Assembly (NCBI GenBank): GCA_964466035.1
Contig: CAYXLR010000003.1
Location: 62,001 to 126,000 of the forward strand
DNA: 64,000 bases
Source of the DNA: JANQEA01 sp964466035
GTDB lineage: Bacteria; Bipolaricaulota; Bipolaricaulia; UBA7950; UBA9294
Reading direction: 5' to 3'
The notes under the pieces were generated by a model. That model worked only from the letters and a program-made list of their open reading frames with translations. It was not told where the DNA came from and made no database searches. The translations under genes and the position numbers were made by a program. Every line of letters starts with the position of its first letter. Within the stretch, counting starts at the first letter, position 1. Shown here piece after piece: positions 32,969 to 42,560 of this stretch.

Positions 32969-34030
32969 CTACGGCCGGTGGCGTCGCTCCTCGATGATCC
33001 GGCCGACGTACGCATCGTCCAGGCCGAGGACCTCGTAGACGATCTCCTGGCCGCGCACGGCGTCCTTGTTCCGCCACGCCGCCTCCAGCGCCTCGTCGTC
33101 GATCTTCGCCGCCAGATCCCAGATGAACTCCCACTGGAGGAGCGCTCGGCGGACGGCGGCCACCTGGTCCTCGGTGTAGGGAAACAGGTCGGCACCGACG
33201 CGCTCGCCGCCGGCCCCGTAGCCCGTCCGCTGGAGGACCTTGGCGAGCTCGAGCGTCTGCATGAAGAACGAGGCACCGGTGATGTTGTCGTCGTCGAAGC
33301 TCCCCCACCCGCTGTTCGCGTGGTGATGCCCGAGGAGCCCGTCGTGCGCGAGGAGCGCCGCGTACTCGGCGAGGTTCTCGCCGTTCATGATCAGATGCTG
33401 CCAGTCCATGTTGATCTTCAGGTTCGTCGTGTCGGTGCCTCGGTCCTTGATCTTGTGGATGGTGTAGATCGCCATCCCGATGTTTCGCATCAGGATGTTC
33501 ATCGCCGGCTCGCTGTTCTTGTGCTCGAGGAGCACGGTCACGCCCCGCGCGTTCGCGTGCTCGACCGCCTCCTGGATTCCGCCGAGGAACCACTCCCACG
33601 CCTGAACGTAGTCGATCTGGAAGTTGTAGTTGTACCCCTCTCCGCCAGGCCAGATGATGAACTTGGCGCCGATCTCGGCGGCGAGGTCGATCCCCCGTTG
33701 GGTGATCCGCATGTTCTCCTGCCGGAGTCGAGCGTCGGGATTGACGAACGTCCCGAGATAGAAGCTCGGGTCGTTGAACGTCCCGAGCGCGAGGGCGTAG
33801 ATGTCCTTCTCGCCGAGCGTCTCCCGAATCGCGTCGATGCTCTCCTCGTCGACCTCCCCGGGGAAGTGGTACTCGAACCCGTCGACGAGATCGCCGAGAC
33901 CTTCGGCGGCCCGCCGGGTGCGCTCGATCATCGTCTCGGCGCCCTCCGCGACGTGGTATCCGTCGGGCATGAAGCGCGTCGCGTTGGCGCCGAACGCCCA
34001 GATCCCCACGCTGTTCTTCAGTCGCTGCAT
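32969..34030 (-). CDS. xylA: Xylose-isomerase-like TIM-barrel sugar isomerase
   Basis: This 353-aa enzyme is probably an aldose-ketose isomerase giving xylulose. Metal and substrate residues are visible in IIWPGGEGYNYNFQ, LLEHKNSEPAMN, INMDWQHLIMNGEN and HHHANSGWGSFDDDN, matching the xylose isomerase metal-site order in a form shorter than classical XylA (about 440 aa). L-rhamnose-type isomerases share this fold, so the sugar is inferred from the adjacent xylulokinase. ATG 34030 follows AAAGGACG. Confidence 0.8.
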   Translation of the reverse strand: MQRLKNSVGIWAFGANATRFMPDGYHVAEGAETMIERTRRAAEGLGDLVDGFEYHFPGEVDEESIDAIRETLGEKDIYALALGTFNDPSFYLGTFVNPDARLRQENMRITQRGIDLAAEIGAKFIIWPGGEGYNYNFQIDYVQAWEWFLGGIQEAVEHANARGVTVLLEHKNSEPAMNILMRNIGMAIYTIHKIKDRGTDTTNLKINMDWQHLIMNGENLAEYAALLAHDGLLGHHHANSGWGSFDDDNITGASFFMQTLELAKVLQRTGYGAGGERVGADLFPYTEDQVAAVRRALLQWEFIWDLAAKIDDEALEAAWRNKDAVRGQEIVYEVLGLDDAYVGRIIEERRHRP

Positions 34031-34108
34031 CGCTCGTCCTTTCGCATCCGCTGCCTCCACCGGTCGTGGCGGAGCGCTCACCGCCCTTCGCCGACCCGAC
34101 CGTCCTTC

Positions 34109-36448
34109 CTATTCTTCCACGTTCGCCGCGCTGAAGTAACTTCGCGGCCCGCTCAGCACGTGCGTCTCGCCGGCGATTTCGAACCGCCCGCGCAGCCGGA
34201 CGTCGGCGGCCGAGCCGCCGACCAGAACCTCGTACTCCCCCGGCTCGACGACGCGTCGCATCTCCGGATCGTAGAACGCGAGCGCGTCGAACGGCACGTC
34301 GAACGCGACGCGACGGGCGTCGCCGGGTTCCAGGCGGATCCGCCGGAATCCCTTGAGCTCCTGAACCGGTCGCGTCACCGAGGCGTGCTCCCGCTTCACA
34401 TAGAGCTGCACGACTTCGTCGCCGGCGCGGGCCCCCGCGTTCCGCACGTCGAGGACGACGCGAACTGCCCCGTCTTCCGCCGCGCCCCGGACGTCGACGG
34501 CCAGGTTCGAGTACTCGAACGCCGTGTAGGAGAGCCCGTGACCGAACGGGAAGAGCGGCGCGGCGCCCTCGTCGACGTAGTCGCCCCACCACTCCGTGTG
34601 GCCGCCGGACGGCTTGTGGGCGTAGTAAATCGGGATCTGCCCCGCGCTGCGAGGGAACGTCACGGGCAGCTTCCCCCCCGGATTGGCGATCCCGAACAGG
34701 ACCTCCGCCAGCGCCTCTCCGCCCGTCTCGCCAGGGAGCCAGATCTCGACGATCGCCGCGACGCGATCGACGAGCCGCGCCAGCGCATACGGCCGGCCGG
34801 ACGCCAGGACGAGCACGACTGGGGTCCCGGTCTCCGCGACCGCGAGGACGAGCTCCTCCTGCACGCCGGGCAGCTTCAGGTTCGCCAGATCGCGCGTCTC
34901 GCCGGAGGTGCATTCCGCCGTCAGCCCGGACCGGTCGCCGACGACCACGACGGCGACGTCGCACGTCCGCGCCGCCTCGATCGCCTCGTCGAACCCGTCC
35001 CGACGATCGCCGGTCACGTCGCAGCCCGTCGCGTGGACGATCCGATCGCCGGCGACGTATTGCGAGACCGCGGCGAGGACACTCGTGACCTCGACCGACG
35101 CCACGATCTCGTCGAGATCGACCGGCGGACGGACCGAGCCCTCGCCGCGCGTCGCGAACATCAGCTCCATGTGAGCCGGGTACGCGTAGTCGCCGAGCAG
35201 GTTCCTCGGCTCGTCGGCGCTCGGGCCGATCAGCGCGATCCGTACCTTCTCGGCGTCCAACGGGAGGACACCGTCGTTCTTCAGCAGCACGATCGACTCG
35301 CGCGCCAGCTCGAGGGCGGTCTCCCGGTGCCGCGGGACCTGCGCCGCCTTCGATCGCTCGACGTCCACGTACGGGCGCTCGAACAGGCCGAGGCGGAACT
35401 TCGTTCGTAGGACGCGGAGGACGGACCGGTCGACCGCCGCCTCGGGCACCCGACCGCCCCTCACCGCAGCGATCAGCGGCGCGGCGTAGCAGTCCGGGTC
35501 GGGCAGCTCGAGGTCGAGACCGGCCTCCAGGCAGCGCGCCGCCGCTTCCTGCCTGTCCGGCGCCACGCGGTGATGCTCCACCAAGCGGAGGATCGTTCCG
35601 TAATCGGCGACGACGACCCCTTCGAACCCCCACTCGTCGCGCAGGATCTCGGTCAGGAGCACCCGCGACATCGCACAGGGGATCCCGTCGATTTCGCCGT
35701 AGGAGTTCATGACGCTCATGGCGCCGGCGGCTCGGATCGCGCACTCGAACGGGAACAGGTAGACCTCGCGCAGCTCGCGCTCCGGGATGTGAGCGGGGGC
35801 CATGTTCATCCCCCCTTCGGAGGCGCCGTAGCCGGCGAAGTGCTTGACCGTCGCCACGACGCCCTCCGACGGGTCCTCGCCCTGGAGGCCGCGGACGTAC
35901 GCGACGCCCATGGACGCTACGAGGTACGGGTCCTCGCCGAACGTCTCCTCCACGCGTCCCCAGCGCGGGTCCCGGGCGACGTCGAGGACCGGCGCGAGGC
36001 CCTGGTGGACCCCGACCGCGCGCATCTGCCGTCGAAGGACTTCGGTCATCCGCTCCACGGCGTCGGGATTCCACGTGCTCGCCAGGCCGATCGCCTGGGG
36101 GAACAGGGTGGATCCTTTCATCAGGAATCCGGAGAGGCACTCGTCGTGCATCAACGCCGGGATCCCGAGGCGCGTCTCCTCGATCAGGAATTCCTGAATC
36201 GCGTTGCTCAGTCGCGCTGACTCCTCGGCCCCGTATCCGGATCCCCCCGCCGGCCGGGCGATCTGCCCGATCCCGTTCGCCAGGACCTCCTCCGCCCGCG
36301 AAGGGGAGTACGCCCCGTTCTCGAACAGCCGGAAGCTCCAGAGCCCGGCGAGCTGCGCGACCTTCTCCTCCAGGCTCATCCGCTCCAGCAGATCGTTCGC
36401 TCGGTGCTCGATCGGCCGCGACGGATCGCGGTACCGTTCATCCGACAT
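34109..36448 (-). CDS. Glycoside hydrolase family 3, beta-xylosidase or beta-glucosidase
   Basis: This 779-aa retaining exo-glycosidase has the N-terminal (beta/alpha)8 domain with the conserved RDPRWGRVEETFGEDP and KHFAGYGASEGG motifs. The nucleophile Asp lies in GVVVADYGTI (near residue 282). The alpha/beta sandwich domain and a C-terminal fibronectin-III-like domain (LDVRNAGARAGDEVVQLYV) follow. There is no signal peptide, so it should act in the cytoplasm on imported oligosaccharides. With xylA and xylB downstream, beta-xylosidase is the favoured activity. It overlaps the upstream ATPase gene by 11 bases. Confidence 0.92.
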   Translation of the reverse strand: MSDERYRDPSRPIEHRANDLLERMSLEEKVAQLAGLWSFRLFENGAYSPSRAEEVLANGIGQIARPAGGSGYGAEESARLSNAIQEFLIEETRLGIPALMHDECLSGFLMKGSTLFPQAIGLASTWNPDAVERMTEVLRRQMRAVGVHQGLAPVLDVARDPRWGRVEETFGEDPYLVASMGVAYVRGLQGEDPSEGVVATVKHFAGYGASEGGMNMAPAHIPERELREVYLFPFECAIRAAGAMSVMNSYGEIDGIPCAMSRVLLTEILRDEWGFEGVVVADYGTILRLVEHHRVAPDRQEAAARCLEAGLDLELPDPDCYAAPLIAAVRGGRVPEAAVDRSVLRVLRTKFRLGLFERPYVDVERSKAAQVPRHRETALELARESIVLLKNDGVLPLDAEKVRIALIGPSADEPRNLLGDYAYPAHMELMFATRGEGSVRPPVDLDEIVASVEVTSVLAAVSQYVAGDRIVHATGCDVTGDRRDGFDEAIEAARTCDVAVVVVGDRSGLTAECTSGETRDLANLKLPGVQEELVLAVAETGTPVVLVLASGRPYALARLVDRVAAIVEIWLPGETGGEALAEVLFGIANPGGKLPVTFPRSAGQIPIYYAHKPSGGHTEWWGDYVDEGAAPLFPFGHGLSYTAFEYSNLAVDVRGAAEDGAVRVVLDVRNAGARAGDEVVQLYVKREHASVTRPVQELKGFRRIRLEPGDARRVAFDVPFDALAFYDPEMRRVVEPGEYEVLVGGSAADVRLRGRFEIAGETHVLSGPRSYFSAANVEE

Positions 36449-37445
36449 CGGCGGCCACCTCTCTTCCTTTCGTTCTCATCGTCGCCTCGTCGTACAGGAA
36501 GCACTTCACCTGGACGCCGTCCACGTCGACGTCGGGCGGCACGGTCTCGCGGCAGACGTCCATGACCTCCGGGCACCGGCCCGCGAAGCGACAGCCTCGC
36601 CTCAGGTACTCCTCGTGCTCGATGTCGGTCAGGCTGATCCGCGCCTTCCATCTCTTGCTCGGATCCGCCTCCGGGATCGAGGCGCGCAGGAGCTTCGTGT
36701 ACGGATGCCTGGGGGACATCAGGACGCTTTCCACCCCGCCCATCTCGACGACGTTCCCTCGGAACATGACGGCGATCCGGTCGCAGACGTAGTAGGCCGT
36801 CGCGAGATCGTGCGTGATGTAGATCACGCTCACGTCGAACTCGTCGCGAAGCCGCTTGAACAGGTTCACGATCGACATCCGAAGCGACGCGTCGACCATG
36901 GAGACCGGCTCGTCGGCGAGGAGGAGCGACGGCTTGGTTAAGAGCGCCCTGGCGATCGAGACGCGCTGTAGCTGGCCGCCGGAAAACTCACTCGGATACC
37001 GGCCCGAGACCTCCCTGAAGCTCAACCCGACCGCCTTCAGCGTCTCGTCGATCAGCGTCTCCGCCCCCTTGCGGCCGCTCGAGAGCCCGTAGTTGTGGAC
37101 CGTCTCGAAGAAGTAGCACTCGACGCGGCGCAACGGATTGAACGTCTCGAACGGGTTCTGGAAGATCGCCTGAACCCCCTGCGTGAACCAGACCTTCTCC
37201 CGCTTCCTCCGTCGGCCTTTCCGGTTCGCCCCGTGCAGGATCGAGCCGGCGGTCGGCTCCTCGAACCCGAGGATCAGCCTCGCGGTCGTGGTCTTGCCGC
37301 ACCCGCTCTCTCCGGCCAGCGCGAAGATCTCCGCCGGCATCACGTGGAAGGAGACGTCGTCAACCGCCGTGATGCGGAGGCGAGACAGCAGGCTGCCGAA
37401 CGCGAAATCCTTGCGGAGGTTCCTGATCTCAAGCAGCGCGCCCAT
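36438..37445 (-). CDS. Oligopeptide/oligosaccharide ABC transporter ATP-binding protein (OppF-like)
   Basis: This 335-aa ATPase powers the permeases at 38445-40319. Walker A is GESGCGKTTTAR, the Q-loop lies in QAIFQNPFETFNPLR, the signature is FSGGQLQRVSIARAL, and Walker B is LLLADEPVS. The C-terminal extension has the cysteine motif CRFAGRCPEVMDVC of OppD/F proteins, which in relatives binds an iron-sulphur cluster. It overlaps the OppD-like gene by 17 bases and the GH3 gene by 11. Confidence 0.93.
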   Translation of the reverse strand: MGALLEIRNLRKDFAFGSLLSRLRITAVDDVSFHVMPAEIFALAGESGCGKTTTARLILGFEEPTAGSILHGANRKGRRRKREKVWFTQGVQAIFQNPFETFNPLRRVECYFFETVHNYGLSSGRKGAETLIDETLKAVGLSFREVSGRYPSEFSGGQLQRVSIARALLTKPSLLLADEPVSMVDASLRMSIVNLFKRLRDEFDVSVIYITHDLATAYYVCDRIAVMFRGNVVEMGGVESVLMSPRHPYTKLLRASIPEADPSKRWKARISLTDIEHEEYLRRGCRFAGRCPEVMDVCRETVPPDVDVDGVQVKCFLYDEATMRTKGREVAADVG

Positions 37446-38448
37446 CGCGATCCCCCTCGACCAGCCAGCAGGCGACCTTGTGATCCTCCCCGATCGTGAC
37501 GATGTCCGGCATCTTCTGAACGCAGACGTCCATCGCGTGTGGGCACCGTGGATGAAACGGGCAGCCGCCAGGCAGCTCCGCCAGGGACGGAGGGCTCCCC
37601 GGCGCGCTCTGCTTCAACGACTTGTCGCCGAACTTGGGCAGCGAGTCGATCAGGTACTGCGTGTACGGGTGAAGCGGCTTCTCGAACACCCGCTCGACCG
37701 CCGCCTCCTCGATCATCACCCCGGCGTACATGATCCCGATCCGGTCGGCCACGTTGGCGTGAACGCCCATGTCGTGCGTCACGAGCACGATCGTGTTCTT
37801 CAGGGTCTCCTGGACGCTCTTCAACAGCTGAATGACGCCGCGCTGCACGATCACGTCGAGCGCCGTCGTCGGCTCGTCTCCGATCATGATCCTCGGTCCG
37901 AGAAGCGCCGCGAGCGCGATCGTAACCCGCTGCCGCATGCCGCCCGAAAGCTGATGCGGATACGCGCTCAGGACCTTCGGCGGCAGCCCGAGCTGGTGCA
38001 GATGCTCCCTGGCGATCGCCAGCGTGCCGCGTCTCGTCTTCCCCGCCACGTGGCTCTCGAGGAAGTCGCCGTAGGAGTCCTTCAGCCGCTTCACCGGATT
38101 GAGCACGCTCATCGAGCCCTGCGGGACGTAGGAGACGTACTCCCACCGCAGCCTCCGCTTCTCCTCCTTGCCGAGCGAGTAAACGTCGATCTCCTCGCCG
38201 TCCCGGACGTAGAACACCTTCCCACCGATCCGTCGAAGCGGCGGCTCGATCGCGGAGTACAGCGCCTTGAGGAGCGTCGTCTTGCCGCAGCCGCTCTCGC
38301 CCGCGATGCCGTAGACCTCGTTCTCGCGAATCTCGAGGTCGACGCCGTTGACCGCCTTGACGATCTTCTCGGTTCCGAACGCGTCGAGGACGTAGAACGT
38401 CTTCAGCTCCTCCGTCCTGAGCACGAGCCCGCCGCCAGCGCCCGTCAT
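37429..38448 (-). CDS. Oligopeptide/oligosaccharide ABC transporter ATP-binding protein (OppD-like)
   Basis: This 339-aa ATPase is the partner of the OppF-like subunit. Walker A is GESGCGKTTLLK, the signature is LSGGMRQRVTIALAAL, Walker B is IMIGDEPTTALD, and the C-terminal cysteine motif is CPFHPRCPHAMDVC. The ATG overlaps the permease stop (ATGA). This operon is self-sufficient for ATPases, unlike the first Opp operon, and might also energise that one. Confidence 0.93.
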   Translation of the reverse strand: MTGAGGGLVLRTEELKTFYVLDAFGTEKIVKAVNGVDLEIRENEVYGIAGESGCGKTTLLKALYSAIEPPLRRIGGKVFYVRDGEEIDVYSLGKEEKRRLRWEYVSYVPQGSMSVLNPVKRLKDSYGDFLESHVAGKTRRGTLAIAREHLHQLGLPPKVLSAYPHQLSGGMRQRVTIALAALLGPRIMIGDEPTTALDVIVQRGVIQLLKSVQETLKNTIVLVTHDMGVHANVADRIGIMYAGVMIEEAAVERVFEKPLHPYTQYLIDSLPKFGDKSLKQSAPGSPPSLAELPGGCPFHPRCPHAMDVCVQKMPDIVTIGEDHKVACWLVEGDRDGRAA

Positions 38449-39299
38449 CGCGCACCGACCCTCTGAATCCGCGTCCGCGGATCCAGGTACTCGCTGATGC
38501 TGACCGAGAGCCAGTACAGCGCGACGAACAGAAAGATCGCCAGGACGATCGGCGTCAGCAGCCACCACCACCAGCCGAGGAGGAGCGCCTGATAGCTGAT
38601 CGCCCACTGCAGCATCGTGCCCAGCGTCGGGATGTCCATGTTCGACAGCCCGAGGATCGCCAGCGTGATCTCCATTCCGATCGCCCACGCCATGTTGTTG
38701 ATCAACGTCGAGAAGATGAGCGGCGTCGCGAACGGCAGGTACTCCTTCATCACCAAGCGCATCGTCTTCGTCCCGGACAGGATCGCCGTCTGGGTGAACT
38801 CGCGCTCCCGCAGGGAGAGAATCTGCGAGCGGATCACCCGCGCGTCCCACGCCCACCCGAAGAACGCCAGCAGGAGGCCGAGGTTGACCAGATTCATGTG
38901 CTCTCGAACCAGCATCGCCAGCAGCACGATGATCAGGAACAGCGGCATCACCAGGAAGCTGTCGCTGACGAACATCAAGACGCGGTCGGTCAGCCTTCCT
39001 CGATACCCGGCGATCATCCCCACGAGGATCGCGATGACCCGCGAGACGGTCCCGGCGATGACCGAGATGATCAGCGAGTTCCGCACGGCGTACGTCGCCT
39101 GCCAGAAGACGTCCTGGCCCTTGGAGTTCGTTCCGAGGAAGTGCGTCCAGGAGGGCCTGAGATCCCTCGTCGCGTGCCACCAGAACGTCGGGTCGTACGG
39201 CGAGAACGCCGACAGCAGCGCCAGAATCAACAGCAGGCAGAGGATCGTGAAGCTGAACGCGAACCGGTAGTCCTTGAAGAGGTCCCTCAGCACTCTCAC
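38445..39299 (-). CDS. ABC transporter permease (OppC-like)
   Basis: This 284-aa permease has six helices. FLGTNSKGQDVFWQATY is the conserved region after the first periplasmic loop, and the EAA loop is TAILSGTKTMRLVMKEYLP. It forms the channel with the OppB-like subunit encoded 12 bases upstream. The C-terminus EYLDPRTRIQR is typical of OppC. Confidence 0.92.
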   Translation of the reverse strand: MRVLRDLFKDYRFAFSFTILCLLLILALLSAFSPYDPTFWWHATRDLRPSWTHFLGTNSKGQDVFWQATYAVRNSLIISVIAGTVSRVIAILVGMIAGYRGRLTDRVLMFVSDSFLVMPLFLIIVLLAMLVREHMNLVNLGLLLAFFGWAWDARVIRSQILSLREREFTQTAILSGTKTMRLVMKEYLPFATPLIFSTLINNMAWAIGMEITLAILGLSNMDIPTLGTMLQWAISYQALLLGWWWWLLTPIVLAIFLFVALYWLSVSISEYLDPRTRIQRVGAR

Positions 39300-39311
39300 G
39301 GTCTTCGCCCC

Positions 39312-40319
39312 CTACATCAGCCTCACCCGCGGATCGAACAGCGGGTAGACCAGATCGATGAGCAGAATCGCGGACGTGATCGCCAGGATCGACAGGGCGG
39401 TGATCCCCATGATCAGGTTGTAGTCCCCGGTCACGATGGCGTTGAACAGCAGCGTCCCGAGCCCCGGATAGGAGAAGACGATCTCGGTGATCAGCGCGCC
39501 GCTCAAGATCTGCCCGAGCGCCAGCGCCAGGTTGGTGATCTGCGGGAGCATCGCGTTCCGGATCACGTACCTCGACACGATCCGTCGTTCCTTGACGCCG
39601 CCGAGCTTCGCGTACTGGACGAAGTCCTCCGCGTTCACGTTCTGCACGATCAGCTTCATCGTCTGGAAGGTGGTCGCGGTACCGAGGACGATCATCGAAA
39701 GGGCGGGAAGGAACGCGTGTCGCAGCACGTCCGAGACGAAGGCCCAGCTGAGCGCCGCCCTGCGCCCGATGTCCGTCCCGCCGGCGATCGGGAACAGCCG
39801 GACGACGTACGCGAAGAGGATGAGGAGCGACAACGCGAAAATGTAGTACGGCATCGGCCGGACGACCATCGCGACCGTATCGAGCGCCCTCGACCATCGG
39901 CTTCGCGCGTAGTAGCCCGCCAACCCGCCGAGCAGGTTGCCGACGATCCACGAAAGCAACGTCGCCCAGAGGAGGAGACCGGCGGTCCACGGAAGGGACG
40001 TTCGGATGAGGTCCATCACCGGCGTCGGGAACTGGAAGAACGAGACGCCGAAGTCGCCGGTGAAGACCCGCTTCCAGAACGCGCCGTACTGCTCGAGCAT
40101 CGACCCCTCGAGGCCGTACATCTCCCGCAGATCCTCGACCATCTCGTCGATCGAGCCGGGATCCAGATACGAACCGTGCGATTGGAGCTCGGCGATCGTC
40201 CGTTGGACCGGATCGCTCGGCGTGAACCGGGGAATGAAGAAGACGGCGGTGATCCCGAGGAAGATCACCAGCACGTACTGGATGAATCGCGGAAGAAGGT
40301 ACCGCCTGACGAATCGCAT
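39312..40319 (-). CDS. ABC transporter permease (OppB-like)
   Basis: This 335-aa permease begins MRFVRRYLLPRFIQYVLVIF and has the EAA loop YAKLGGVKERRIVSRYVIRN and the conserved end FDPRVRLM. A larger periplasmic segment follows the first helix, as in OppB. It lies downstream of the binding protein across a strong stem-loop. Confidence 0.92.
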   Translation of the reverse strand: MRFVRRYLLPRFIQYVLVIFLGITAVFFIPRFTPSDPVQRTIAELQSHGSYLDPGSIDEMVEDLREMYGLEGSMLEQYGAFWKRVFTGDFGVSFFQFPTPVMDLIRTSLPWTAGLLLWATLLSWIVGNLLGGLAGYYARSRWSRALDTVAMVVRPMPYYIFALSLLILFAYVVRLFPIAGGTDIGRRAALSWAFVSDVLRHAFLPALSMIVLGTATTFQTMKLIVQNVNAEDFVQYAKLGGVKERRIVSRYVIRNAMLPQITNLALALGQILSGALITEIVFSYPGLGTLLFNAIVTGDYNLIMGITALSILAITSAILLIDLVYPLFDPRVRLM

Positions 40320-40362
40320 CCCCTCCTCCTCAGGACCCTTCGCTCACGTCCGGATGAACAGG

Positions 40363-40394
40363 CCCCCGGGCAGGGCCTGACCCGCGCCCGGGGG
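40363..40394 (-). terminator. Stem-loop after the second binding-protein gene
   Basis: CCCCCGGGC (40363-40371) pairs perfectly with GCCCGGGGG (40386-40394) across a 14-base loop. There is no U run. Its position mirrors the stem-loop at 14071-14108 and suggests differential expression of binding protein over permease. Confidence 0.6.
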
Positions 40395-40410
40395 CAGCCG
40401 TTTCCTGCGT

Positions 40411-42294
40411 CTAGTTGCCCGTCGGCTCCAGGAATGGAGTCATGTACTTGAACGTCCCCCAGTGAGCGTACGGTCCGATGTAGGAGTTCTCCGCTCCGGG
40501 CCAGTTGGCCCAGTAATACTCGTCCCACGTGACGAAGCCGATGTACCCGAACGTCGGGGTTCCCGGCATTTCCGTGAACGCGATCTTCAGTCCCTCGATG
40601 CCGAGGGCGATCGTCGCTGCCGTGTCGGCCGGATCGGTCGCTCGCAGGTCGGCGAGGACCTCGTCCATCTCGGGGCTCGACCATCGGGAGTGATTCCCGT
40701 TCGTCAGTTCCCCGATCGGCCGGACGTAGGTGGAGTTCCACGCGTTAAGCGTTCGATAGAGGTCCGGACCGGCGCCCCACGGCTCCTGGGCCGGCCAGTT
40801 TCCGGCGATGTCGAAGTCGCCGTTCTGCGTCAGGGTCGCGGCAGCGTCCGTCGGGACGTGCACCGCGTCGATCCCGAACTGCTTCCACTGCTGAACGGCA
40901 GCCGAAGCGTTCTTGAACTCGAGATGCGACGTGTCCGACCGGCTGACGACTTCGATTCGCCAAGGCGTGCCGTCCGGCAGCAACCAGTTGCCTTCGGCGT
41001 CCTGCGAGAAGCGGTTCTTCTCGAGCAGCTTCGCCGCCGCCTCGGGCGCGTACTTGAACCAGCCGAGGCCGAACGCCTGCTCCTGTGCTTCGGGATCGTC
41101 GGAGACGATGTATCCCCTGCTCCGCGCGTACGCGACCACGCCCGCGGGCGCGTCGGGATCGTACGGCTGGAACGTCTCACCGTTGCCGAGATCGAGCGTG
41201 AACGCCTCGAGCCAGTCCTCCATCGGCTTGATGAAGTTCGCGGGATAGGAGCCGAGCGACGGAATGTGCACCGGGCTCAGCGTTCCCATCCCATCGACCG
41301 CCTGGCCGGCGTACTCGACGATGTCGATCGCCAGCGTCAGCGCCCAGCGGACGTCGGGGTTGTCGTACGGCGCCTTCGCCGTGTTGAAGATGAACCCCGT
41401 GATCGCCGGGTCGTTGTTGACGACCCAAGGGAAGCTGAGCTGGTACGCCCGGACCGTGTCGCCCTGCGCCAGCGCGGCCTTCAATCCCTCCGCAGAGAGA
41501 TCGACCCCATCGAGTTGGTGGGTCAGCTGCGCGATGATCTTCGCGCCCTCGTTGGCAAACGCCTGGAGGACGATGTACGTCGGCTTCGGCTCGCCGTAGA
41601 GGATCCCCGTCGGGCTGTTCGCCCAGTCGTCGCGCTTCTCCCAGACCGTCCAGTAGCCGGCCGGATCGTACGAGTGCAGCTTGTACGGCCCGCAGCCGAT
41701 GAACGGATCGAACTCGAACGTGATGGGGTCTTCCACGTCCTCGAAGATGTGCTTCGGCATGATCCAGGTGCAGCCCCAGCGATCGAGGAACGTGGTATGG
41801 AACCGAGAGTTTGCCAGCTTGAGATCGAAGCCGACACGGTAGTCATCGATCCTGTAGACCAGTTCGACGTTCTCGGCGAAGAACGCGTGGTTGTTGAACC
41901 CCGGTGTGTCCATCAGGAGTTCGACCGTGAACACGACATCGTCCGCCGTGAACGGTGTACCGTCCGACCACGTGACCCCCTCGCGCAGGGGAATCTCCAC
42001 GTGGAAGAAGTTGCTGTCGTAGACGGGATCACCAGCGGCCAGCCCGTTGATGATCTCGCCCGTCGCGAAGTCGATCGACCAGAGCGGCTCGTTCGCCAGG
42101 TTCTGCATCCCGCGATCTCGCCACTTCCAGCCGACCCACTCGTTGAAGTTGCCCGGCGTTCCGACCCGGCCGGTGAGGATGCTCATGATCAGCGTCTCGC
42201 TGCGCGGAAGGTCCGCGAGCTGCGCGACACCGACCAATGGGAGCACCAACGCCACGGCAACCGCTAGCGCCAAGCACCAGTGCTTACGCCACAT
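40411..42294 (-). CDS. Extracellular solute-binding protein, family 5, probable oligosaccharide binder
   Basis: This 627-aa exported binding protein has a signal peptide (hydrophobic residues 8-24, AGVAQ-like cleavage region) and the family 5 signature EGVTWSDGTPFTADDVVFTV (around residues 104-123). The domain is rich in Trp and Tyr (GWKWRDRGM, WPAQEPWGAG), as expected for a carbohydrate cleft, although the family name says peptide. The operon with a GH3 enzyme, isomerase and xylulokinase points to xylo-oligosaccharides (inference). ATG 42294 follows GGAGGTGG. Confidence 0.9.
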   Translation of the reverse strand: MWRKHWCLALAVAVALVLPLVGVAQLADLPRSETLIMSILTGRVGTPGNFNEWVGWKWRDRGMQNLANEPLWSIDFATGEIINGLAAGDPVYDSNFFHVEIPLREGVTWSDGTPFTADDVVFTVELLMDTPGFNNHAFFAENVELVYRIDDYRVGFDLKLANSRFHTTFLDRWGCTWIMPKHIFEDVEDPITFEFDPFIGCGPYKLHSYDPAGYWTVWEKRDDWANSPTGILYGEPKPTYIVLQAFANEGAKIIAQLTHQLDGVDLSAEGLKAALAQGDTVRAYQLSFPWVVNNDPAITGFIFNTAKAPYDNPDVRWALTLAIDIVEYAGQAVDGMGTLSPVHIPSLGSYPANFIKPMEDWLEAFTLDLGNGETFQPYDPDAPAGVVAYARSRGYIVSDDPEAQEQAFGLGWFKYAPEAAAKLLEKNRFSQDAEGNWLLPDGTPWRIEVVSRSDTSHLEFKNASAAVQQWKQFGIDAVHVPTDAAATLTQNGDFDIAGNWPAQEPWGAGPDLYRTLNAWNSTYVRPIGELTNGNHSRWSSPEMDEVLADLRATDPADTAATIALGIEGLKIAFTEMPGTPTFGYIGFVTWDEYYWANWPGAENSYIGPYAHWGTFKYMTPFLEPTGN

Positions 42295-42560
42295 TCAGTC
42301 CACCTCCAGCTTGCTTATCGGTTATTCTCAAGGTCCGAGGAGCTGGTCGCGGTTTCGGTCCAACACTCGTGCGCGTACGTCCCACGTTTGCGGGACACGA
42401 CAAGTCACGATGCGGATCGGCGTTGCCGCGGCCAGTTCTTCTTCCTCAGTCTTTGCATCATCCTTCGTCTCTGTCCTCGTTCTTCCCTTGTTGCCCGTTC
42501 TCGTTCCACCGCGTCCTGCGCTCCGATCACCTCCTCGCGATCCAGATGGAGAGGTATTGC
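42295..42560. other. Intergenic region between regulator and binding-protein genes
   Basis: These 266 bases hold no supported gene. A short stem GTCCC-N8-GGGAC occurs near 42387-42404. I found no second copy of the LacI-type palindromes of 43621-43642 here, and no promoter of the quality seen elsewhere, so the downstream genes may depend on transcription from the regulator promoter. Confidence 0.4.

Noticed and set aside
42295..42560. Separate promoter and small gene between the LacI gene and the binding protein
   Set aside because: The open frames here lack ribosome binding sites and the region has no -35/-10 pair of the quality seen elsewhere in the window.
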